A DNA stretch of 64,000 nt from an uncultured Lachnospiraceae bacterium. GTDB taxonomy: Bacteria; Bacillota; Clostridia; Lachnospirales; Lachnospiraceae. The DNA lies in assembly GCA_947588995.1 (NCBI GenBank), contig CANPZI010000003.1:1-64000 (forward strand), given 5' to 3'. Both the position numbers and the translations under genes were made by a program. Positions within the stretch are counted from its first letter, which is position 1. Each line of letters starts with the position of its first letter. Of the stretch, positions 57,790-64,000 are shown piece after piece. The notes below the pieces were generated by a model that made no database searches, was not told where the DNA came from, and saw only the letters and a list, made by a program, of their open reading frames with translations.

Positions 57790-58206
57790 TCAGCGCAGCT
57801 CAGACGTACAGTGAGGGCATCTGGTAGCCTCGGCCGCGATCTGCTCCTTACAGAACGGGCATTCTTTGGTCGCGGGAGCCGAGGGCGCTTCTTTCTTTTT
57901 GACTGTCAGCCTGTTGATCGCCCTGATTAACAGGAAGATCACAAAAGAGATCAGCAGAAAGTTGATGATCGCCGCAATAAAGGCGCCGTAATTTAGTGTG
58001 GCGGCGCTTTCTCCCTCCCCCAGCACAATGCACAGCGAGTTGAAGTCAAAACCGCCGATAATCAGGGACAACAGCGGCATCAGCATGTCATTGACAAGCG
58101 ACGTCACGATCGCCGTGAACGCGCCGCCGATGATAATACCGACCGCCATGTCCATCACATTTCCCCTCGCGATAAATTTCTTAAATTCCGCCATAAAAGC
58201 TTTCAT
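57790..58206 (-). CDS. mscL: Large-conductance mechanosensitive channel with C-terminal zinc-ribbon-like motif
   Basis: FKKFIARGNVMDMAVGIIIGGAFTAIVTSLVNDMLMPLL; C-terminus CPFCKEQIAAEATRCPHCTSELR. Confidence 0.95.
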   Translation of the reverse strand: MKAFMAEFKKFIARGNVMDMAVGIIIGGAFTAIVTSLVNDMLMPLLSLIIGGFDFNSLCIVLGEGESAATLNYGAFIAAIINFLLISFVIFLLIRAINRLTVKKKEAPSAPATKECPFCKEQIAAEATRCPHCTSELR

Positions 58207-58302
58207 CCTGTGTCCCTCTCCTCTCCCGTTATCGCCTGTTTTTTTCTACGGCTTATCATACCATGAAATGACGCTCGCCGCAATCCATTGTTCGGGAATA
58301 TC

Positions 58303-59790
58303 CTAGATAATGATGCACACCATGCCGCCGTTGCTGTCGTTGACGATCTTCTGCATTGTCTCCTGCAGTTTCGCCTGACTCTCCTCATTGATCATGGATA
58401 TCTTGCCCGTAATGCCGTCATTGACGAGCTGCTCCACCGTCTTGCCGAAGATGTTCGTCTCCCAGATGCCGTCCTCACTCGTACCGGTATCGGAGATATA
58501 CTGAATCAGATCCCTGGCCTGTTCTTCCGTGCCGACGATCGGCGAGATTTCCGTCTCTATGCTCGCTTTAATCATATGAATACTGGGACTCTCCGCCTTG
58601 ATCTTGACGCCGAACTTGTTCCCCTGCCTGATCAGTTCCGGCTTCTCCAGCATGATCTCCTCGCGATCCGGCATGACGACGCCATAACCCTTATACCGCA
58701 CGGCTTCCAGCGCGTGAAGAACCTTCGTGTACTCATGCTTCATCCTCGCCATCTCTTTCAGGGTCGCGAGCATCTGATACTCACTCGTGATCTCATCCCC
58801 GACCAGATCGCTTATCATTTCATAATAATAGGAATCGTCCACATCGAGAGTCACCCTGACGCTGCCGTCGGACATATTGATGCCGTCCAGCTTGCACTTC
58901 CTGATATACTCGCTCTCCGGCATGAACCCGCCCGCCGTGATGTCTCTGATGCTGGTCAGTTCATCCATCAGTTTCCTGATCTGCGCGATGATGTCTTTCT
59001 TCATCCTATGGTCACAGGGAAGCATTTCCACCCACTTCGGCATATAGAATTCGATCATGGTAAGCGGGAACTCATAGAGCACGTTCTCCATGATACGGTT
59101 GACATCCTCCCGCTTTAACTGTTCACAGTTGACCGGCATCACCGTCACATGGTACTTTCCGCTGATTTCATCCGCCAGCGCGATCGTCTCCTCCGCATAG
59201 GGCTTTGCAGAATTGAGCAGTACGACAAACGGTTTCCCCAGCGACTGCAGTTCCTGAATGGTCCGCTCCTCCGCCTCCAGGAAGCTCTCTCTGTCCAGTT
59301 CCCCGAAAGAGCCGTCGCAGGTCACCACGATGCCGATCGTGGAGTGATCCCGGATCACCTTGCGCGTGCCAATCTCCGCCGCTCTGGTAAAAGGAATCTC
59401 CTCCGCAGACCAGGGCGTCTTCACCATGCGCTCCATATCCTCCTCCATATGCCCCGTGGCTCCCTCCACCATGTAACCCACGCAGTCGATCAGCCGGACA
59501 TCTACGTCAATATCCGTCCCCAGCCTGATGTGCGCCGCCTCTTTCGGGATAAATTTGGGTTCCGTGGTCGTGATCGTCCTGCCGCCCGCGCTCTGCGGCA
59601 TCTCGTCCTGCGCCCGTTCTTTCTCATTCTCATCTTCCATAAAAGGCAGCACGAGCAGATTCATAAACCGCTTGATAAAAGTCGATTTCCCCGTCCTGAC
59701 CGGGCCTACCACGCCCAGATAGATTTCGCCTCCCGTGCGGAGCTGTATATCTTTATACAGGTCATATGTACTGTTCTGCAAAAAATCCAT
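58303..59790 (-). CDS. spoIVA: Stage IV sporulation protein A
   Basis: DLYKDIQLRTGGEIYLGVVGPVRTGKSTFIKRFMNLLVLP; 495 aa with C-terminal GMVCIII. Confidence 0.97.
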   Translation of the reverse strand: MDFLQNSTYDLYKDIQLRTGGEIYLGVVGPVRTGKSTFIKRFMNLLVLPFMEDENEKERAQDEMPQSAGGRTITTTEPKFIPKEAAHIRLGTDIDVDVRLIDCVGYMVEGATGHMEEDMERMVKTPWSAEEIPFTRAAEIGTRKVIRDHSTIGIVVTCDGSFGELDRESFLEAEERTIQELQSLGKPFVVLLNSAKPYAEETIALADEISGKYHVTVMPVNCEQLKREDVNRIMENVLYEFPLTMIEFYMPKWVEMLPCDHRMKKDIIAQIRKLMDELTSIRDITAGGFMPESEYIRKCKLDGINMSDGSVRVTLDVDDSYYYEMISDLVGDEITSEYQMLATLKEMARMKHEYTKVLHALEAVRYKGYGVVMPDREEIMLEKPELIRQGNKFGVKIKAESPSIHMIKASIETEISPIVGTEEQARDLIQYISDTGTSEDGIWETNIFGKTVEQLVNDGITGKISMINEESQAKLQETMQKIVNDSNGGMVCIII

Positions 59791-59797
59791 AGAAAAA

Positions 59798-59833
59798 CCT
59801 CCTGCTTATACTGGTAAATGTATATGCAGGAGG
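59798..59833 (-). terminator. Hairpin with terminator-like T-run overlapping the spoIVA Shine-Dalgarno
   Basis: CCTCCTGCTTATAC-tggtaaat-GTATATGCAGGAGG (13 of 14 bp); on the minus strand followed by TTTTTCT-ATG. Confidence 0.65.
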
Positions 59834-59850
59834 CGTTCTTTCTATTCTGC

Positions 59851-60912
59851 TCAGTCTTCGATTTTGTGGAAAATAATGCAGTTTGGCTGATTGACCTGAA
59901 TCTCCCGTCCGTTCATGACAAGCAGGCCTTTTTTCAGATCCACCGTAAAAAACGTCATCGTGTTGGACTCCTGATTTAACGACACCAGATGCCTGTTGTC
60001 CGGAAAAAGGTTGACATCTTTCGGATAATCCCCGCTGATCGGCAGACAGAGAATTTTTTCAAGCATCCCCGTCTTCTGGTCGATCCGGTAAATGATTGCG
60101 CTGTTGTCCCCGGCATTGGAGCTGACCATATATTTGAAATCCTCAGAGATATTCAGCGCGCTTGCTGCCGAACCGCCCGCATGGTAATCGTTCAGCGTGG
60201 AGATCGTCTGGATCTTTTCAAATTCCGGATTGCCGTTCTCCTCCGCATAGGTATAGACGTCGATATAGTTTTTCAGTTCATGCACAATGTAGAGAAATTT
60301 TCCGTCCTTGGAAAACTTCATATGGCGGGGCGCTGACTCCTGCTCGCTCCTGATCATATCGATGGGTTTTAACTTGCCGTTCACATGATCCAGACGGTAG
60401 ACGTTGACATGATCCAGCCCCAGATCGGCAGCACACAGATAGTGATTGTCACGCGTCATCTTCACGCAGTTGACATGAGGTCTGAAATTGCGCTCCGCGA
60501 TACTGCCGAGTCCTTTGTGATAGATCTCGTCCGTGATCTCCCCGACACCGCCGTCCTCCCTGAGGCGGAGCACCGTGATCTTGCCGTCGTGGTAACCGCC
60601 CACAAACAGGAACTTATCCTCATAGTCTGTGGACAGATAGCAGCCTCGCATACCGTTGATCGTCCCCTCGTTGATGACTTCCAGATCACCGCCCGGCAGA
60701 ATCTTGTAGGCCTCCACGCCGAAATCGGTAATCGAATACAGATACCTGCCGTTGTGGGAGATCGTAATATAGGAAGAATTGGTGATCTTAACCTGATTCT
60801 TCTCCGCCATCCGGCCGTTCTTCATGTCCACATCATAGATCTTGATGCCGTACGTCTCCTCCCTGCCGACTGTGTAAGTGGAAACATACGCCACATATTT
60901 TCCCTGACTCAT
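59851..60912 (-). CDS. Lactonase-family (6-phosphogluconolactonase-like) beta-propeller protein
   Basis: YVAYVSTYTVGREETYGIKIYDVD; ESAPRHMKFSKDGKFLYIVHELKNYIDVYTY; YPKDVNLFPDNRHLVSLNQESNTMTFF. Start trimmed from 61038. Confidence 0.88.
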   Translation of the reverse strand: MSQGKYVAYVSTYTVGREETYGIKIYDVDMKNGRMAEKNQVKITNSSYITISHNGRYLYSITDFGVEAYKILPGGDLEVINEGTINGMRGCYLSTDYEDKFLFVGGYHDGKITVLRLREDGGVGEITDEIYHKGLGSIAERNFRPHVNCVKMTRDNHYLCAADLGLDHVNVYRLDHVNGKLKPIDMIRSEQESAPRHMKFSKDGKFLYIVHELKNYIDVYTYAEENGNPEFEKIQTISTLNDYHAGGSAASALNISEDFKYMVSSNAGDNSAIIYRIDQKTGMLEKILCLPISGDYPKDVNLFPDNRHLVSLNQESNTMTFFTVDLKKGLLVMNGREIQVNQPNCIIFHKIED

Positions 60913-61110
60913 ACCCAACCCATGCCTTTCATACCTTCGCGCGGCATCTTCAATCTCTGACGATGCCTCCCGCGTTTTTCCATCCGTGCCGTATCCTATA
61001 CGGCATACAGAAACCAGATTTATTGTATCATAGTTCACGGGCTTTGTTAACCGTTTTCACAAAAATGATCATCCTGACGATATACTGCGCGGGAATATGC
61101 CATTTACACA

Positions 61111-61656
61111 CTATTGAACACCCTGATAATTCTGAAACGCAGTATTCAGCGCATAGGCCGTATCTTCCTCCGCCATGACATAAAAAATCACGTTCTCCCT
61201 GCTCTCGATCAGTACTGTCTCCGCGCTTACGCACACCCACTTATCCGGATTGGCAGCATCCCTAAGCTGCTGCTTCACCTTATCGACACTGTCTGCATCG
61301 ACCCGGAGAAGCACACACTGATAGGCAATCGATGACATCATAGGCATAGAAACCACAGCCTCCACATATTCGATCTCGTCTGTTCCGAGAATGGATGTCT
61401 CCATATCCTCAGTCAGGGCGACAGTCTCAAAATTAGCCAGCCCCTGCCTGAAATCATCCGACAGATCCGCCGTTTCATAGATCCCGTCCATAATATCGGT
61501 GAGGCTGTCTGTAAAGACCGCTTTCTGTTCCCCGCCGCATGCCGTAGACAGGCACACCACAGCAAGAAACAACGCCGCGCATATCCGATTTCGTGCCCTT
61601 TTTCCCTTTCTGCTCATCTCCGCTCTTTTCATATTCCCTCCCACCTTATCTTTCAC
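61111..61656 (-). CDS. DUF4358-like lipoprotein
   Basis: RNRICAALFLAVVCLSTACGGEQ lipobox; IMDGIYETADLSDDFRQGL; MPMMSSIAYQCVLLRVDADSVDKVKQQL. Confidence 0.8.
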   Translation of the reverse strand: MKDKVGGNMKRAEMSRKGKRARNRICAALFLAVVCLSTACGGEQKAVFTDSLTDIMDGIYETADLSDDFRQGLANFETVALTEDMETSILGTDEIEYVEAVVSMPMMSSIAYQCVLLRVDADSVDKVKQQLRDAANPDKWVCVSAETVLIESRENVIFYVMAEEDTAYALNTAFQNYQGVQ

Positions 61657-62349
61657 TTACTCATCCGGCATCCCCGCGTCCTGCCGCGGTGACAGTCCTC
61701 CGTTCTCCCCGGCCAAAATCCGCACAAACTGTTCATTCTTCAACCGCAAATCAAACTGAACGTAAAAATCGCGCTGTGTATCATACGGCGTCTGGTAAAA
61801 TATCTTCAAAAAAACGACATTTACTTCCTGCGTATACCTATCTGATTTCTGCCCGGCAATGCGATTTTTCAGGTCTTTCCGCAGATTATGCCACTCCGTC
61901 AGGAAGCTCTCATATGCCGAAAAATCAGCGATGTCCAGCCACTTTTTTACCTTGATTTTGGCTCTGTTGCCTACCTTGCAGGCATCCTCCAGCAGAAAAT
62001 ACCTGAGCCCGTTTTCATCATAATTTCTTCCCAGCGGGAAGAGTCTGCACAGACCCGGTCTGTGGCTGTGAATTCCGCATCTTCCGTCCCCGTTCAGAAA
62101 ACCGCATGCTCCCGTATCTTCCTGCATGGCTAACGAAGGCAGAATCAGCCCGTCTTCCACATGCAGGCCAATCTTCTCCTGCATAAGCTGAGAAAAGTTC
62201 TGGCCTGTGGCCGTCTGCAGCAGATAGATATCATATGGGTCGAGCACAATGGAATCGCCCATATTCCTGCAGCAGTCACTGCACCCCGCACAGCCGCCGC
62301 ACCCAAGCCTTGCCATACCGTTGGCGTCAATCAACGTCCGCATTGTCAT
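61657..62349 (-). CDS. YkgJ-family cysteine cluster protein
   Basis: CGGCAGCSDCCRNMGDSIVLDPYDIYLL; CGFLNGDGRCGIHSHRPGLCRLFPLGR. Start trimmed from 62424. Confidence 0.88.
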   Translation of the reverse strand: MTMRTLIDANGMARLGCGGCAGCSDCCRNMGDSIVLDPYDIYLLQTATGQNFSQLMQEKIGLHVEDGLILPSLAMQEDTGACGFLNGDGRCGIHSHRPGLCRLFPLGRNYDENGLRYFLLEDACKVGNRAKIKVKKWLDIADFSAYESFLTEWHNLRKDLKNRIAGQKSDRYTQEVNVVFLKIFYQTPYDTQRDFYVQFDLRLKNEQFVRILAGENGGLSPRQDAGMPDE

Positions 62350-62857
62350 ATACCCGCAACCCCTTATGATGAATATTTTCCCCACCGGGCAATCCTTTAC
62401 GCAGACTTTTGCTATGCTCGGCAACCACTTTTTTCAGGATAGCGACATCGTCCTGCAGAGCATCGATCGCCTCCACACCTGCCTGATATCGCTTAAATGT
62501 CGACAGGTAGCAGGATTCTATATTCTGCAGTCTTGGCAGAATGTCATTTTCCTGTGTCAGTTCGATTTTCTTCAGGCGCGCGTTAACGGGCTTAAACTTA
62601 TGGTCCATCATATCCGACAGGGACAATATCAGATTCGGTTTCAAATCATTCTCTGCCAAATCCGTCACAGCATGCATCAGATCCGGCTTCAGTTCATTCT
62701 GTACCATATCGCGCATCGAGTGCATCAGGTCAGGTTTCAGCTCGTTCTGTACCATATCGCGCATCGACTGCATCAGATCTTCCCTTAAATCTTTCCGCAT
62801 CGTATCTGTGGCAGACTGCATCGTATCTGAAATAGCATTCAATAATTCACGATCCAT
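62327..62857 (-). CDS. Hypothetical coiled-coil protein with 16-residue repeats
   Basis: Start MDRELLNAISDTMQ with SD AAGGAGGTGATA; repeats LMHSMRDMVQNELKPD x2 plus degenerate units. Confidence 0.82.
   Translation of the reverse strand: MDRELLNAISDTMQSATDTMRKDLREDLMQSMRDMVQNELKPDLMHSMRDMVQNELKPDLMHAVTDLAENDLKPNLILSLSDMMDHKFKPVNARLKKIELTQENDILPRLQNIESCYLSTFKRYQAGVEAIDALQDDVAILKKVVAEHSKSLRKGLPGGENIHHKGLRVYDNADVD
62698..62793. repeat. 48-bp tandem repeat, about two near-identical units
   Basis: GTACCATATCGCGCATCGA recurs at 62701 and 62749, offset 48 nt. Confidence 0.8.
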
Positions 62858-63224
62858 ATTTATCACCTCCTTTCGTGTGGACTTGATTATAACACGATAT
62901 TTTACAAAAAGTACAGATACATTTCCTGCATGAAAAAATGTCTGTGTAATAATTGCACAAACAACATCTTGTGGTTCGCCGTGCAATTTTTCTTTTCTGA
63001 CCATGTATATTGATTCTCTCTTCTGATTGTCAATATTTCGTTGATCATTTTTCTACATGCTATCTGCGAATCAGCGTATAACCATAACTCTCCCTTTCTT
63101 TCATCAGAATTTCGTGCGTACCACAGATAAAGCTTTTCCAGGCCTCCTCATCCCGAAACGGACATTGGTTTTCTTGGCAGCGGAATTATCTGTCCGATAA
63201 TACACTGCAGTTTGCTTAGAATAA

Positions 63225-63253
63225 TTGAAAATATATGTATTTTGTAGTATACT
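63225..63253 (+). promoter_or_regulatory. Promoter of the right-edge leucine-rich-repeat gene
   Basis: TTGAAA (63225-63230), 17-nt spacer, TATACT (63248-63253). Confidence 0.7.
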
Positions 63254-63286
63254 GATGGCAAATTTATTTTGTAAGGAGAAGCGTCT

Positions 63287-64000
63287 ATGGAAAAGCAACA
63301 AAGCAGCACACTGTCAATCTTATCTCTTGTTTTCGGCATTATTGGTCTTTTGTCGGCTATTGTACTTATCGGCTTTCTGCCTGCCGCCGCCGGTATTGTG
63401 CTTGGTGCTTTAGCACTAAGCAACAAAGAACCGGCAAAAGGTATGGCAATTGCCGGAATTGCATGCGGTTCTGTCGGTGCCCTAATCGCGTTCTGTATGT
63501 TTGCTCTACTTTACGGAATCGGCAGCCGGACAGAGGACACAGGTAGTTCTCATGACATTGAGGCGGAAACCGCAGAGACGAATACAGTCACGGTTGAGGG
63601 TACTGCATATGTCGAACCGAAAGAAGATGAGAGCGGCTTATGGGCAAATGAATTCACGCCGATTAGTGACTTCCGATACACATTGGATAAAGACGCTAAA
63701 ACGATCACCCTTATCAGATATGAGGGCGAAGACGAGAAGATCATGCTCTCTCCCGTCTACCACATAGATGATATTGACTATACTCTTGTATCTATGGGTG
63801 ATGATGCGTGTTTCTTGTCGGAAACGTATATTACAAGCGTGTATATCCCTGATGGCGTGACATTCATAGGCGCATCGTGCTTTAACTCATGTGCATCTTT
63901 AAAGTGTATCTATCTACCGGCAAGCATTGAGGAAATACCCAATACATTCTTCTCGTACTTTGATGGGTACAACGTGTACTGCAACGCCGAATCCTCTATT
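63287..64000 (+). CDS. DUF4190-like membrane domain plus BspA-type leucine-rich-repeat protein, 3' truncated by the window edge (absent from the ORF track)
   Basis: ATG 63287 with AAGGAGAA upstream; open for 238 codons to the edge. MEKQQSSTLSILSLVFGIIGLLSAIVLIGFLPAAAGIVLGALAL...; ITSVYIPDGVTFIGASCFNSCASLKCIYLPASIEEIPNTFF LRR_5-like. Confidence 0.88.
   Translation, partial: MEKQQSSTLSILSLVFGIIGLLSAIVLIGFLPAAAGIVLGALALSNKEPAKGMAIAGIACGSVGALIAFCMFALLYGIGSRTEDTGSSHDIEAETAETNTVTVEGTAYVEPKEDESGLWANEFTPISDFRYTLDKDAKTITLIRYEGEDEKIMLSPVYHIDDIDYTLVSMGDDACFLSETYITSVYIPDGVTFIGASCFNSCASLKCIYLPASIEEIPNTFFSYFDGYNVYCNAESSI

Overview
64 kb window of a Gram-positive, spore-forming Clostridia chromosome. Family affiliation is inferred as Lachnospiraceae-like from gene content and style; this was not tested by search. 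The window is gene-dense, and nearly all real genes are on the minus strand. The exceptions are a YlbJ-like gene, a GGDEF gene and a partial leucine-rich-repeat gene at the right edge. Content is mostly core genome: two pseudouridine synthases, coaD, rsmD, parC/parE, leuCD, ilvC, two ilvN copies, ilvB, metH, proA/proB, nrdD/nrdG, dUTPase, RNase H, cdd, purine nucleoside phosphorylase, mscL and spoIVA. It also holds a GerA/SpoVAF-like gene, two large hybrid histidine kinases, a GH1 glycosidase and several lineage-type hypothetical proteins. I saw no rRNA, tRNA, CRISPR array, prophage, transposase or obvious defence island. The most interesting signals are small. They are: a candidate pseudoknotted RNA ahead of proA; terminator-like hairpins in the leaders of the GGDEF gene and spoIVA (the latter overlaps the Shine-Dalgarno); a GH1 protein with a ManA-like C-terminal extension; a PD-(D/E)XK-like unknown protein; a membrane-anchored MutS-like ATPase; an ArsR/HMA pair with a complete promoter/operator but no ATPase; NrdR-like boxes at nrdD; an amidase with a ten-arginine tail; and a 16-residue-repeat coiled coil. 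No complete novel multi-gene system could be demonstrated.
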